Notes under the pieces: generated by a model
Database searches by the model: none
Told to the model about the DNA's origin: nothing
Seen by the model: only the letters and a program-made list of their open reading frames with translations
Shown: positions 36,750 to 46,393 of the stretch, piece by piece
How the letters are laid out: each line of letters begins with the position of its first letter
Position numbering within the stretch: position 1 is the stretch's first letter
Source: Parasphingopyxis sp.
GTDB taxonomy: Bacteria > Pseudomonadota > Alphaproteobacteria > Sphingomonadales > Sphingomonadaceae
NCBI RefSeq assembly: GCF_028279465.1
Contig: NZ_JANQNS010000013.1
Span: forward strand, 186,001-250,000
Direction of reading: 5' to 3'
Length of the DNA: 64,000 nucleotides
Made by a program: the position numbers and the translations under genes

Positions 36750-37277
36750 ATGGCTACGAAGAAGACGAAGACCGCCAAGGCGACGAACACGAAAACCGCC
36801 AACCGCGTCGAAGAAGCGATGGAAACCGCCAGCGAGCGCGTGAAGGAAACCGCTGAAAAGACCCGTGAGCGCGTCGAAGAATTCGTTGCGCAGGCGCAGG
36901 ATCGCGCCAAGGAAACCGCCGAGAAGGTTTCGGCTTTCGGCACCGACATGGTCGAGTTCCAGAAGGCGAACATCGAAGCGATGGTCGAAAGCGGCAAGAT
37001 CACCGCCAAGGGCATGCAGGATATCGCCAAGCAGAACGCTGAATATGCGCGCGAAAATCTGGAAAATGCCAGCAACGCGATGCAGGGTTATGCGTCGGTC
37101 AAGTCGCCCCGCGATCTGATCGAAATGCAGAATGAGCGCGCCCGTGCCGGCTTCGACACGATGGTGTCGCAGGCGTCGCACAACACCGAAGCGATGATCA
37201 AGCTGGCCGGCGAAGCCTTCCAGCCGATCTCCGATCGCTTCGCTGCTGCGATGGAAAACTTCCGCAAGGCTGCCTAA
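36750..37277 (+). CDS. Phasin family protein
   Basis: The 175-residue protein has a basic, lysine/threonine-rich N-terminus followed by a long amphipathic helix (VEEAMETASERVKETAEKTR, VEEFVAQAQDRAKETAEKV) and a phasin domain (DMVEFQKANIEAMVESGKI, AKGMQDIAKQNAEYARENLE). Phasins coat polyhydroxyalkanoate granules. It fits with phaC 2.4 kb upstream. The start at 36750 has AAGGAAG upstream; the frame's earlier ATG at 36723 lacks it. A rho-independent terminator follows. Confidence 0.88.
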   Translation: MATKKTKTAKATNTKTANRVEEAMETASERVKETAEKTRERVEEFVAQAQDRAKETAEKVSAFGTDMVEFQKANIEAMVESGKITAKGMQDIAKQNAEYARENLENASNAMQGYASVKSPRDLIEMQNERARAGFDTMVSQASHNTEAMIKLAGEAFQPISDRFAAAMENFRKAA

Positions 37278-37305
37278 CCGCCAGGCATATTTGCGAAGAT
37301 GAAAG

Positions 37306-37336
37306 GGGCCGCTCCGGTATCGGGGCGGCCCTTTTT
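37306..37336 (+). terminator. Rho-independent terminator after phasin gene
   Basis: GGGCCGCTCC-GGTATC-GGGGCGGCCC is a 10-bp stem with one G-U pair and a 6-base loop, followed by TTTTT. It lies 28 bases after the phasin stop codon and closes that transcription unit before clpS. Confidence 0.9.
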
Positions 37337-37377
37337 CTGTTTGCGGCTGCCGAATCCGCGCCACAGACCGGCAGATA

Positions 37378-37797
37378 ATGGGCGTGAACCGCGATTCGCC
37401 CCCTTGCGTCCCGGTGCCGCTTCACGATATTTATTCCGACATGCTCGACAGCCTCGTAATCTCTGCAGCGGATGACCGCGACGAAGACGATGGTGCCGGC
37501 GACGGCACGGTCGGCGTCGCGACGCAGACGCGCACGCGCACGAAGAAGCCCTCGCCCTACAAGGTGCTGATGCTGAACGACGATTTCACGCCGATGGAGT
37601 TTGTCGTGCATGTGCTGCAGCGCTTTTTCGGGATGAGCATGGACGATGCGACGCGGGTCATGCTGCATGTCCATCAGCGCGGCGTCGGCGTATGCGGGGT
37701 GTTCAGCTACGAAGTCGCCGAGACCAAGGTGAACCAGGTCATCGATTTCGCCCGCGAGAACCAGCATCCGCTGCAATGTACGCTGGAAAAGGCGTGA
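37378..37797 (+). CDS. clpS: ATP-dependent Clp protease adaptor ClpS
   Basis: The 139-residue frame contains the ClpS fold from residue 57 on: [43 protein letters not shown], then [11 protein letters not shown]. The asparagine-aspartate pair NDD and the histidine in MLHVHQ form the N-degron pocket. The N-terminal extension is acidic and variable. The start is uncertain: ATG at 37378 is the outer limit and ATG at 37441 gives a more usual length. ClpS delivers N-end-rule substrates to ClpAP. Confidence 0.93.
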   Translation: MGVNRDSPPCVPVPLHDIYSDMLDSLVISAADDRDEDDGAGDGTVGVATQTRTRTKKPSPYKVLMLNDDFTPMEFVVHVLQRFFGMSMDDATRVMLHVHQRGVGVCGVFSYEVAETKVNQVIDFARENQHPLQCTLEKA

Positions 37798-37857
37798 CGC
37801 GATAAATCCTGCCCGGCGCGGGATTGCACAGCGCCGAGCTTTCGCTAGAAGCCGCGC

Positions 37858-39141
37858 ATGGACAGTATCGTTATCCGCGGTGGCAATCGCCTTTCCGGCA
37901 CACTCAAAATCTCCGGCGCGAAGAATGCCGTGCTCACGCTCATGCCGTGCGCGCTGTTGACCGATGAAATTCTGACGCTCGAAAACCTGCCGCGCCTCGC
38001 CGATGTCGACGGCTTTATGCACTTGCTGAACCAGCATGGCGCATCGACGATGCTCAAGGGCGCGCGCAATGGTGGCTTTGGCCGGGCGATGACGATCAAG
38101 GCCAAGGATATCGCATCGACCGTCGCGCCCTATGATTTCGTCCGCAAGATGCGCGCGTCGATCCTCGTACTCGGGCCGCTGGTCGCGCGGGCGGGCGAGG
38201 CGACCGTCTCGATGCCGGGCGGCTGCGCGATCGGCAATCGGCCGATCGATCTGCATCTCAAAGCGCTGGAGGCGCTGGGCGCGGAGATCGAACTGGCGGC
38301 CGGCTATGTGAAGGCGAGCGCGCCCGATGGCGGGCTCAGGGGCGGGACGATATCCTTCCCCGTCGTGTCTGTCGGCGCGACGGAAAATGCGGTTATGGCG
38401 GCCGTGCTCGCCAAGGGCGAGACGGTGATCGAAAATGCGGCGCGCGAGCCGGAGATTGTCGACCTGTGCAACTGTCTGGTTGCGATGGGCGCGGAGATCG
38501 AAGGGATCGGCACCGACCGGCTCGTCATCCACGGTAAAGACAGGCTGCACGGCGCGACCTACAGCGTGATGCCGGACCGGATCGAGGCGGGCAGCTATGC
38601 CTGCGCGGCGGCGATTACGGGCGGCGAACTCATGCTGTCCGGTGCGCGCGGGGCGGACATGCCGTCGATCATCGCGGGCCTGCGCGATGTCGGGCTGGCG
38701 GTCGAGGAGCTCGACGATGGCGTGAAGGTGACGGCCAATGGCCGGCTCGATCCGGCGACGATTTCGACCGCGCCGTTCCCCGGTTTTCCGACCGACATGC
38801 AGGCGCAATTCATGGCGATGCTGACGTTGGCCAACGGCACAAGCATGCTGACCGAAACGATTTTCGAGAACCGCTATATGCACGTGCCCGAGCTCGCGCG
38901 GATGGGCGCGGATATCGAGGTACGCGGGCGCACGGCGGTGGTGAAGGGCGTGGACGAGCTGGTCGGTGCGAACGTTATGGCGACCGATCTGCGCGCCTCG
39001 ATGAGCCTTGTTCTTGCGGGTCTCGCGGCAAAGGGCGAGACGAAGGTGCTGCGCGTCTATCATCTCGATCGGGGCTACGAACGGCTCGAGGAGAAACTCA
39101 GCGGCGTCGGCGCCGATATCGAGCGCGTCAGCGAGGGGTAA
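37858..39141 (+). CDS. murA: UDP-N-acetylglucosamine 1-carboxyvinyltransferase MurA
   Basis: The 427-residue enzyme has the active-site cysteine in [16 protein letters not shown], the N-terminal [20 protein letters not shown] and the C-terminal [19 protein letters not shown]. It transfers enolpyruvate to UDP-GlcNAc, the first committed step of peptidoglycan synthesis, in the cytoplasm. The cysteine form predicts sensitivity to fosfomycin. A large inverted repeat follows at 39151-39289. Confidence 0.97.
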   Translation: MDSIVIRGGNRLSGTLKISGAKNAVLTLMPCALLTDEILTLENLPRLADVDGFMHLLNQHGASTMLKGARNGGFGRAMTIKAKDIASTVAPYDFVRKMRASILVLGPLVARAGEATVSMPGGCAIGNRPIDLHLKALEALGAEIELAAGYVKASAPDGGLRGGTISFPVVSVGATENAVMAAVLAKGETVIENAAREPEIVDLCNCLVAMGAEIEGIGTDRLVIHGKDRLHGATYSVMPDRIEAGSYACAAAITGGELMLSGARGADMPSIIAGLRDVGLAVEELDDGVKVTANGRLDPATISTAPFPGFPTDMQAQFMAMLTLANGTSMLTETIFENRYMHVPELARMGADIEVRGRTAVVKGVDELVGANVMATDLRASMSLVLAGLAAKGETKVLRVYHLDRGYERLEEKLSGVGADIERVSEG

Positions 39142-39150
39142 GAGATTTTA

Positions 39151-39289
39151 TTGTCAGGATCTCCCTATCGGGAAATCGCGGCACCAGCCCTCTCCCCCTC
39201 CCGACCTCCCAACCAGGGTACACTCAATGGGAGGTCGGGAGGGGGAGAGGGCTGGTGCGGCGATTTTCCGCCAGGAAAATTCTGACAAA
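39151..39289. repeat. Large inverted repeat after murA (31-bp perfect stem plus nested hairpins)
   Basis: GCACCAGCCCTCTCCCCCTC plus CCGACCTCCCA (39181-39211) is repeated exactly in inverse at 39228-39258, a 31-bp perfect stem around a 16-base loop. The dyad continues with mismatches outward to TTGTCAG (39151-39157) and CTGACAA (39282-39288). The right outer arm holds its own 7-bp hairpin around GCCA (39263-39280). A single half-copy sits at 4930-4965. It may also stop transcription between murA and the convergent DUF445 gene. Confidence 0.85.
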
Positions 39290-39300
39290 CTAGCTCCCGC

Positions 39301-40572
39301 TCAGAAAATCACGATGATTGTGTGGATGGTCAGGCCGACCAGTCCGCCGACCAGCGTTCCGTTCATCCGGATATATTGCAGATCGCGGCTGACGGCGTTT
39401 TCGACGCGGTCGGTGATCGTTTTCGCGTCCCAGCTTTTTACGGTTTCGGAGACCAGCCGAACGATGCTGTCGCCATAATCGGCGACGGCGCCAACCGTCG
39501 CGCGGCGGGCAAAGCTGTTGATCGCGCGCCGGATTTCGGGATCGTCCTGCAGCGTCCGGCCGAGTTCCTGCAGCGCCTCGCCGAACCGGCCTTCCATCGC
39601 GCGGTCTGGGTCGCGCGCGGCGCGGAGCAGCGCTTCGCGCGCCTGTTCCCATAACCCGTCCAACCATTCTGTGACCGCCGGATTGTCGATCATCTCCAGC
39701 TTGAACTGTTCCACTCGCGCGCGCGTCTCGTCGTCATGCTGGAGATCAAAGGCTAAGCGGACAAAGCCTTCATTGGCTTGATCGCGGAGCGGATGGTGCG
39801 GATCGCCTTCCATCTGCACGAGCAACCGGCGCAGGCCGTTGATGATCGCGTCGGACAGCCGGTCGTCGATCGCGAGCCAGCGCATGAAATTATTGGCCCG
39901 CTCATAGACCATGGCGCGGACGATTTCCTCGTTGGAATCGAGGATATTGGCCGCCCAGCGGACGAGGCCGTCGACAACGGGCACATGCCGATCCTCGCGC
40001 ATCGCGGCAACCATCGACTGGCCGAGCAGCGGTGCGACATCGAGTTCGCGCAGCCGGTTGGCGATCATCGTCTTGGTCGTACCACCGAGTCTCTCATCGT
40101 CGAGATTTTCGAGGATCATCGCGATCAGTTTGGACGCGCCCTCGCGCATCCGCCCGCTGCCGCCCTCGGGATTGGTCAGGAAGTTGCCGATCGCGCCGGC
40201 GACGTCGAAGCGCTTCATGCGCCGGGCGACGACGGCGGGGGTGAGGAAATTATCGCGCAGGAACCAGGCCAGTTGCTCGCCGATCTGGTCCTTTTTGCGC
40301 GGGACGATCGCGGTGTGCGGAATCGGTATACCCATCGGGTGACGGAACAATGCGGTCACGGCGAACCAGTCAGCCAGCCCGCCGACAAGACCGGCCTCGG
40401 CAAAGGCGCGGACGAAACCCCAGGCCGGATGCGCGTCCTCCATATTGTGCGCGAGCACGAATATGCCGGCCATGAGGAACAGCATCGCCGTCGCTGTCCG
40501 GCGCATCGCGCGCCCGCGGTCTTCGGTCGAATTAAACCGGCTGATTGGCCGGGAAGGATCGTGCTCGGTCAT
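39301..40572 (-). CDS. DUF445 family membrane protein (YjiN-like)
   Basis: The 423-residue protein matches DUF445: two N-terminal hydrophobic segments (MLFLMAGIFVLAHNM and a segment starting FVRAFAEAGLVGGLADWFAV), GIPIPHTAIVPRKKDQIGEQL, a long helical middle region and a C-terminal membrane segment (LVGGLVGLTIHTIIVIF). Function of the family is unknown; E. coli YjiN is a member. Its start overlaps the RND pump's stop as ATGA, so it is translated with the pump genes. Confidence 0.88.
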   Translation of the reverse strand: MTEHDPSRPISRFNSTEDRGRAMRRTATAMLFLMAGIFVLAHNMEDAHPAWGFVRAFAEAGLVGGLADWFAVTALFRHPMGIPIPHTAIVPRKKDQIGEQLAWFLRDNFLTPAVVARRMKRFDVAGAIGNFLTNPEGGSGRMREGASKLIAMILENLDDERLGGTTKTMIANRLRELDVAPLLGQSMVAAMREDRHVPVVDGLVRWAANILDSNEEIVRAMVYERANNFMRWLAIDDRLSDAIINGLRRLLVQMEGDPHHPLRDQANEGFVRLAFDLQHDDETRARVEQFKLEMIDNPAVTEWLDGLWEQAREALLRAARDPDRAMEGRFGEALQELGRTLQDDPEIRRAINSFARRATVGAVADYGDSIVRLVSETVKSWDAKTITDRVENAVSRDLQYIRMNGTLVGGLVGLTIHTIIVIF

Positions 40573-43500
40573 TCGGCCGGCTGGATGGTGGCCTTCTCGT
40601 CATCCTCGGGCTTGTAGGTCAGGGCCCGCCCGAAGAAGCGGCGGATGCGTTTCTCGGTGCTGTCCGCCAGACTGAAACAGGCCGGCACGATCACAAGCGT
40701 CAGCACGGTCGAAAGCAGCAGCCCGCCGATCACCGTCCAGCCCATCGGCGCACGCCATGCGCCGTCGCCAGTAAGCGCCAGCGCCGTCGGGATCATCCCG
40801 GCCGTCATGGCGACGGTGGTCATGACGATGGGTTGGGCGCGCTTATGGCCCGCATCGATAATCGCCGTATCCTTGTCGACGCCCTTGTCCATCTCCTCGA
40901 TCGCGAAATCGATGAGCAGGATCGAGTTTTTGGCGACGATGCCGAGCAGCATCAAAAGGCCGATAAAGACTGGCATGGACAGCGGCTGGCCGACGATATG
41001 AAGCGCGATAGCACTGCCGAGCGGCGCGAGTATCAGCGATCCCATATTGACGAGCGGCGCCATGATCCGACGGTAGAGCAGTACCAGTACCGCGAAGACG
41101 AGCAACACGCCGGACAGGACCGCCACCATGAAGTTGAACAGCATTTCGGCCTGCCACTCTTCGGGACCGGCAATGACCCGGTCGACGCCCGGCGGCATAT
41201 CTTCCCAGAAAGGCAGGGCGTTGATTTCCGACATGGCGTCGCCCGTCACGAGACCCGGCGCGAGATCGGCGCCGACGACGATGCGGCGGCGCTGGTCATA
41301 GCGGCGGATTTCGGTCGGGCCCGAGCCGAAATTGATATCGGCGACGAGGCGCAGCGGCACCGATCCGCCATTTTGCGTCGTGACCGGCAAGTTCTCGATC
41401 GTTGAAAGGTCGCGGCGCGATTCCTCGGCCAGCGCGACGCGGATCGGGATCTGACGGTCGCTGAGCGAGAAGCGAGCGGCATTCTGATCGATCTCGCCCT
41501 GCGTGGCGATGCGGATGGCGCGGCTGAGTTCGGCCGTCGTCACACCGAGATCAGCGGCCAGATCGAGCCGCGGCGTCACGACGATTTCCGGTCGGCTGAG
41601 ATCGCCGTCGATCCGCGGTGCAACGATCGTGTCGAGCTCGCTCATCTGGCGGACAAGCTCGTCTGCCGCGGCTTCCAGCACCTCGGGATCGTCGCCGCCG
41701 ATCACCATCGAGATATCGCGGCCGCTAAAGCCGCCTTGCTGCGACTGGAAGGTCACGCGTGCATCGGGGATGGCGCGCAAGAGTGGTGCGGTTTCGCGTT
41801 CGAATTCGGTGCTCTCGCGCTCGCGATCGTCATGCAGCGTCATGAAGATGCGACCGCTGCCCGGATCGATCCGCTGGAAGGCCGTGCGCACTTCGGGCTG
41901 TTCGCGCAGGATCGCGGCAACCTGATCGGATACGCGTTCGGTTTCTTCAATCGTAGTGCCCGGCACCATCTCGATATTGACCCGGCTGAAATCATTATCG
42001 GTTTCAGGCTGGAAGGTGATCGGCAATGTGTAGAAGGCGAAGATCGTGGCGACCAGCGCCCCGCCGCCGCCAATCAGCGCGGTCTTCCAGCGATGGACGA
42101 GCGACCATTTGAGGAGCGCCATATAACGGTCCATGGCCGGGCCTGCGCCATGTTCGCGCACGCCTTCGGCGCGCAGGAAATAGGCGGCCAATAGAGGCGT
42201 GATCAATCGCGCGACCGCCAGGCTCATGATCACCGCGACGCAGGTCGTCAGTCCGAACTGGATGAAGAACTGGCCCGAAATACCCGGCATCAGCGCAACG
42301 GGCAGGAACACCGCGACAATGGCCGCCGTCGTCGAGAGCACGGCGAGACTGATTTCCTCGGCCGCGTCGATCGACGCCTGATAGCTGGATTTGCCCATGC
42401 GCATATGTCTGACGATATTCTCGATCTCCACGATCGCGTCGTCGACAAGGACACCGGCCACCAGACTCAGCGCGAGCAGGCTGATGAAATTGAGCGAGAA
42501 GCCGAACAGGTCCATGAACCAGAAGGTCGGGATGGCCGAGAGCGGAATAGCGATCGCCGAGATCAGCGTTGCGCGCCAGTCGCGCAGGAAGAACCAGACC
42601 ACGATGACCGCGAGGATCGCACCCTCGATCAGCGCCATCATCGCAGACTCATAATTTTCGCGCGTATATTCGACGGTCGTAAAGAGGCGCGTGAACTCGA
42701 CGCCCGGATTGTCTTCCTCGATCTCGCGGAGCACCCGCTCGGCTTCGTCATAGACGGTAACGTCCGACGCGCCTTTCGCCCGCTCGATGCCGAAGCTCAG
42801 CACCTGGCGGTTGTTCATCTTGGAGAGCGACCGCTGTTCGCCATAAAGATCGCGCACATCGGCGATATCGGCGAGTTTGATCGTCCGGCCGCCGCCGAGC
42901 GCGATATCGGTCTGGCCGAGCTCATAGGCCGTATCGGCATTGCCGAGCACACGGACCGACTGTTCGGACCCGGCCACCTCGGCGCGGCCGCCGGCCGCGT
43001 TCACATTGACCGCGCGCAGCTGCGCATTGACCTGGCTCGCCGTAATGCCGAGCGATTGCAGGCGCGCCGGATCGAGGATCACGCGGATCTCGCGACTTAC
43101 CCCGCCACCACGATCGACGGCCGCCATGCCGTCGATCGACAGCAATTGCCGCGCGACATTATTGTCGACGAACCAGCTCAGCTCCTCGAGCGTCATGTCG
43201 ACATTTTCGACGGCGAAATAGGCGATCGTGCCGCCACCATTGATCTCGACCCGCACGATCTGCGGTTCGAGAATGCCTTCGGGCAGGTCGCCGCGGATCT
43301 GCGCCATCGCATTGCGCACGTCGTTGACCGCCCGGTCGACCGGCGTGCCGATATCGAACTCGATAAAGGTGCGCGAATTGCCTTCGTTGACGAAGGAGGA
43401 GAGCGTGTTGACGCCACTGATGTTACGCACCGCCGCCTCGACCCGCTGCGTCACCTGCGTTTCGAGTTCGGTCGGAGCGGCGCCCGGCTGCGCGATGATT

Positions 43501-43649
43501 ACCTGCACCGCCGGGAAATCGACCTCCGGACTGTCATTGACGTCGAGCCGGATGAAACTGACGATGCCGGCCAGCATCAACCCGAGGAACAGCACGAGCG
43601 GCGGCGTCGGGTTCTTGATGGCCCAGGTCGATAATGTCCGGAAACTCAT
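40569..43649 (-). CDS. RND efflux pump, inner-membrane transporter (HAE1-like)
   Basis: The 1026-residue protein has the twelve-helix RND architecture: a periplasmic loop after helix 1 with QVIIAQPGAAPTELETQVTQ, the proton-relay aspartates in VAGVLVDDAIVEIENIVRHM, and a second half starting WSLVHRWKTALIGGGGAL. It exports drugs, detergents or toxic lipids with an adaptor and an outer-membrane channel. The adaptor is encoded just upstream (10-base gap) but no TolC-like gene is in the window. Confidence 0.94.
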   Translation of the reverse strand: MSFRTLSTWAIKNPTPPLVLFLGLMLAGIVSFIRLDVNDSPEVDFPAVQVIIAQPGAAPTELETQVTQRVEAAVRNISGVNTLSSFVNEGNSRTFIEFDIGTPVDRAVNDVRNAMAQIRGDLPEGILEPQIVRVEINGGGTIAYFAVENVDMTLEELSWFVDNNVARQLLSIDGMAAVDRGGGVSREIRVILDPARLQSLGITASQVNAQLRAVNVNAAGGRAEVAGSEQSVRVLGNADTAYELGQTDIALGGGRTIKLADIADVRDLYGEQRSLSKMNNRQVLSFGIERAKGASDVTVYDEAERVLREIEEDNPGVEFTRLFTTVEYTRENYESAMMALIEGAILAVIVVWFFLRDWRATLISAIAIPLSAIPTFWFMDLFGFSLNFISLLALSLVAGVLVDDAIVEIENIVRHMRMGKSSYQASIDAAEEISLAVLSTTAAIVAVFLPVALMPGISGQFFIQFGLTTCVAVIMSLAVARLITPLLAAYFLRAEGVREHGAGPAMDRYMALLKWSLVHRWKTALIGGGGALVATIFAFYTLPITFQPETDNDFSRVNIEMVPGTTIEETERVSDQVAAILREQPEVRTAFQRIDPGSGRIFMTLHDDRERESTEFERETAPLLRAIPDARVTFQSQQGGFSGRDISMVIGGDDPEVLEAAADELVRQMSELDTIVAPRIDGDLSRPEIVVTPRLDLAADLGVTTAELSRAIRIATQGEIDQNAARFSLSDRQIPIRVALAEESRRDLSTIENLPVTTQNGGSVPLRLVADINFGSGPTEIRRYDQRRRIVVGADLAPGLVTGDAMSEINALPFWEDMPPGVDRVIAGPEEWQAEMLFNFMVAVLSGVLLVFAVLVLLYRRIMAPLVNMGSLILAPLGSAIALHIVGQPLSMPVFIGLLMLLGIVAKNSILLIDFAIEEMDKGVDKDTAIIDAGHKRAQPIVMTTVAMTAGMIPTALALTGDGAWRAPMGWTVIGGLLLSTVLTLVIVPACFSLADSTEKRIRRFFGRALTYKPEDDEKATIQPAE

Positions 43650-43659
43650 TGAGTAGCTC

Positions 43660-44868
43660 CTAGCTCTCGTTTTCCTGGGTCATGCGTTGCGGGATGACCT
43701 CATCGCCCGGGTTGAGGAACGCGCCCGCCGACCGAACGACACGCTCATTGCCCCGCAGGCCTTCGCGGATCGTTATCCCGGTCGTGCTGACCGTGCCGAT
43801 CGTCACTTCGCGCCGTTCCACAATATTATCTTCATTGATTATATACACATAATTGCCGTCATTGTCGCTCTGCACTGCCGATTCCGGCAGCATCGGCGCA
43901 TCGATCGAGCCGCTGACGATTTCCGCGCTCGCAAAACCGCCCGGGCGGAGGCCTTCCTCATAGGATAATGCGACGCGCGCTTGTCCCTGTCGGCTGGTCG
44001 GATCGATTGTCGGCGAAAGCTGCCAGATCTGGCCTTCGAAACGATCGGCGGTGCCAACCGGGACGATCGTCGCCTGCTGTCCGACCGACATGCGCCGGAG
44101 ATCGGATTCCGACACTTGTGCAATCATCTCCATTTCGCCGCCTTGAGCGAGCATGAACAGTGCGCCGCTGCCCGCGCTGACGACCTGACCCGGTTCGGCG
44201 CTCCGCTGCAGCACCAAGCCCGCGGACGGCGCGCGAATGGCGAGTCGACCCGCCCGGGCGCGCAGTTCGTTAAGCTGAGCCGCCGATACGTTGACGCGGG
44301 CCCGTTCGGCATCGCGCGTCGCGGTCAACCGGTCGATATCGGCCTGGCTGATGAAACCGCGCTCGACGAGCTGGAGCGAGCGATCGAGATTGGCTTGGGC
44401 AAGTGCGAGATTGGCGCGTGCGACTTCGAGCTGCGCGGCCGCGCCGCTCACCTGCTGCGACTGGACCGAGCTTTCGATGGTCGCAAGCACCTGACCGGCA
44501 CCAACCCAGTCGCCGGCATCCACGAACACCCGCGCAATCTGGCCGCCCTCGCCGGCGACACCGACCGGCATCGGCCGCCGTGCGGCGAGCGTGCCGCTCG
44601 CGGTTATGGTATTGGATATGGATTGCGAGCCGGGTACGATCACGGTGACCGTCGGCAGGTCGCGCGCAGGGCCGTCTTCGCCCGCCGCAGCGCCCGCATT
44701 TTCGCCGGACCCGCCTGCGAACATGAAATAGGCCGCGACAATGACCAGCGCGCCGACCACCACGCCAATGATGATCATGCGCCGCCGCCGGTCGCGCCGC
44801 CGTTCTTCTTCCTCAAATTCGCTCATCGGCGCTGCCCCCTCGCCTTCGAAGCGTTGTTCGACGTTCAT
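43660..44868 (-). CDS. RND efflux pump periplasmic adaptor (membrane fusion protein)
   Basis: The 402-residue adaptor has a cytoplasmic basic stretch (EEERRRDRRRRMIIIGVVVGALVI), one membrane helix, then the lipoyl halves (VFVDAGDWVGAGQVLATI and LAIRAPSAGLVLQRSAEPGQ) joined by a coiled-coil hairpin (about residues 135-195), and a beta-barrel and membrane-proximal domain. The start at 44868 has AAGGTGG upstream; a start at 44895 is weaker. It is the first gene of the adaptor-pump-DUF445 operon, divergent from the SIMPL gene. Confidence 0.9.
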   Translation of the reverse strand: MNVEQRFEGEGAAPMSEFEEEERRRDRRRRMIIIGVVVGALVIVAAYFMFAGGSGENAGAAAGEDGPARDLPTVTVIVPGSQSISNTITASGTLAARRPMPVGVAGEGGQIARVFVDAGDWVGAGQVLATIESSVQSQQVSGAAAQLEVARANLALAQANLDRSLQLVERGFISQADIDRLTATRDAERARVNVSAAQLNELRARAGRLAIRAPSAGLVLQRSAEPGQVVSAGSGALFMLAQGGEMEMIAQVSESDLRRMSVGQQATIVPVGTADRFEGQIWQLSPTIDPTSRQGQARVALSYEEGLRPGGFASAEIVSGSIDAPMLPESAVQSDNDGNYVYIINEDNIVERREVTIGTVSTTGITIREGLRGNERVVRSAGAFLNPGDEVIPQRMTQENES

Positions 44869-45112
44869 ATCTGCCACCTTGGCCTTGCTCCGCATTCTTC
44901 ACTGTCGTGCTGTATTACAATAATAGAACACGAGGCTCAAGCGGTAAGTGTTTTCGCGGCTCGTTTGCGTTTTTAACGGTGCGAAATCAAGGTGTCCTAA
45001 CGGACGGATTCGACCGTTCATCGAAGCGCAACCCCGAATCTGCTCGGGGAATCGGGTAAGGATGGCCCATGGGCCGAAATCCTGCAGCCAAATCCAATCG
45101 GGAGTGCCCTCT

Positions 45113-45841
45113 ATGAGATATTTTCTTCCCACGCTCGCTTTTGCCTGTTTTGCGGTCGCCGTTACGCCGCCGGCGGTGGCTCAAATGCCTGCGCCGACGA
45201 TGGCGATCGACGGCACACGGCTCGATATCGTCGCCATGGGCGAATCGCGCCGGACACCGGATATCGCCGTGATCAACGCTGGCGTAGTGACCGAGGCCCC
45301 GACGGCATCCGCGGCGCTGCAGGCCAATAATCAGCAGATGAGTCGCGTGTTCCGGGCGCTCGAAGCCGCTGGTTTCGCCGAGCGGGATATCCAGACGGCC
45401 TCGATCAACCTCAGTCCGCGCTACGATTATTCGGACCGCAGCGAGCGACGACTGATCGGCTATACCGCGTCGAATCAGCTCACCATCCGCTTTCGCGAGA
45501 TCGAGCAGGCGGGTTCGGTGATCGACACGCTGGTCGCGCAGGGCGTGAACCAGATCAACGGGCCGAGTTTTCAGGTCGATTCGCCCGAAGAGGCACTAAA
45601 CGAGGCGCGGCGCGATGCGATTGTCAAAGCGCGTGAGCGGGCCGAGCTCTATGCGGCGGCTGCCGGTATGCGCGTCGTGCGGATCGTTGCGATCAGCGAA
45701 GCCGGTGCGGCCCGTCCGCCGGTGATCATGCAGCGCGGCGGGATGGCGATGGATGCAGTGGCCGAAGCTGCACCTTTACAGGTCGCGCCGGGCGAACAGC
45801 GGCTGACGGCGAATGTTTCGGTGACGTTCGAGCTGCAATAG
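45113..45841 (+). CDS. SIMPL (DUF541/BP26) domain periplasmic protein
   Basis: The 242-residue protein starts with a signal peptide (MRYFLPTLAFACFAVAVTPP) ending near AVAQ. Two BON-like halves of the SIMPL/BP26 fold follow: VAMGESRRTPDIAVINAGVV, ERDIQTASINLSPRYDYS, and NEARRDAIVKARERAELYAAAAG. BP26/OMP28 proteins form ring-like multimers in the periplasm. The start at 45113 is chosen; the frame extends upstream with no similarity. A bidirectional terminator follows at 45846-45884. Confidence 0.88.
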   Translation: MRYFLPTLAFACFAVAVTPPAVAQMPAPTMAIDGTRLDIVAMGESRRTPDIAVINAGVVTEAPTASAALQANNQQMSRVFRALEAAGFAERDIQTASINLSPRYDYSDRSERRLIGYTASNQLTIRFREIEQAGSVIDTLVAQGVNQINGPSFQVDSPEEALNEARRDAIVKARERAELYAAAAGMRVVRIVAISEAGAARPPVIMQRGGMAMDAVAEAAPLQVAPGEQRLTANVSVTFELQ

Positions 45842-45845
45842 GCGC

Positions 45846-45884
45846 AAAAAAAGCGCCGGGCGCACTGCCGCCCGGCGCTTTTTT
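45846..45884. terminator. Bidirectional rho-independent terminator
   Basis: AAAAAAGCGCCGGGCG pairs perfectly with CGCCCGGCGCTTTTTT around a CACTGC loop. The stem has A-run and T-run on both sides, so it can end transcription from the SIMPL gene on the plus strand and the GlsB-like gene on the minus strand. Confidence 0.95.
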
Positions 45885-45897
45885 GATTCACTGTCGC

Positions 45898-46173
45898 TTA
45901 GCGGACCCGTCCGCGCTGGATCAGGTTGACGATGCCGAGCAGGACAACCGCGCCGACAAAGGCGACGACGAGCGTTTCGATATTGAACGCGCTGTCACGC
46001 AGGCGCGCCGACTCGCCGCCGATGAAACCGTAGAGAAAACGGCCGAGCACCGAACCGATACAGCCGACGATGACGTTCCAGAAAATACCCATCGATGCGT
46101 CGCGGTTCATCACCATGCTGGCGAGCCAGCCCATCACGCCGCCCATCACCAGGGCGATAACAAATCCAATCAT
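45898..46173 (-). CDS. GlsB/YeaQ/YmgE-family stress-response membrane protein
   Basis: The 91-residue protein has three glycine-rich hydrophobic segments (MIGFVIALVMGGVMGWLA, IFWNVIVGCIGSVLGRFLYG and TLVVAFVGAVVLLGIVNLIQ), the layout of the transglycosylase-associated GlsB/YeaQ family. Its role is linked to general stress; details are unknown. It shares the terminator at 45846-45884 with the convergent SIMPL gene. Confidence 0.88.
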   Translation of the reverse strand: MIGFVIALVMGGVMGWLASMVMNRDASMGIFWNVIVGCIGSVLGRFLYGFIGGESARLRDSAFNIETLVVAFVGAVVLLGIVNLIQRGRVR

Positions 46174-46300
46174 GCGGTCCTCCCAATAGCTGCGCCCCCG
46201 TATTGGCGGCGCTTCCGATCATAGCTGGGTTACGCATGGCGACGGCCATCCGTTCCCAGTGCGATTCGCGTATCGGGGAGGGTGCTAGCCGGTTATCGTC

Positions 46301-46346
46301 CAAAAACAAATTCCCCGGCCGCCGACGGAGATGGCGACCGGGGAAT
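46301..46346 (-). terminator. Terminator-like hairpin downstream of the SciP gene
   Basis: ATTCCCCGG (46310-46318) pairs with CCGGGGAAT (46338-46346), with an inner CGCC/GGCG pair. On the minus strand the stem is followed by a T-rich stretch (TTTGTTTTTGG), so it fits a rho-independent terminator for the minus-strand SciP gene ending at 46394. Confidence 0.75.
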
Positions 46347-46393
46347 CCGTTGCTCGCTGGCGGCCGCTGCTCGGCCGTGCGACAAATTCGGTT

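Noticed and set aside
37198-39063. Long minus-strand frame of 621 codons opposite clpS and murA
   Set aside because: It is antisense to two well-recognised genes and has no domain.
44869-45112. Search for a repressor binding site between the adaptor and SIMPL genes
   Set aside because: Only a 12-bp palindrome (GGCCCATGGGCC near 45063) is seen, with no clear operator layout or regulator gene nearby.
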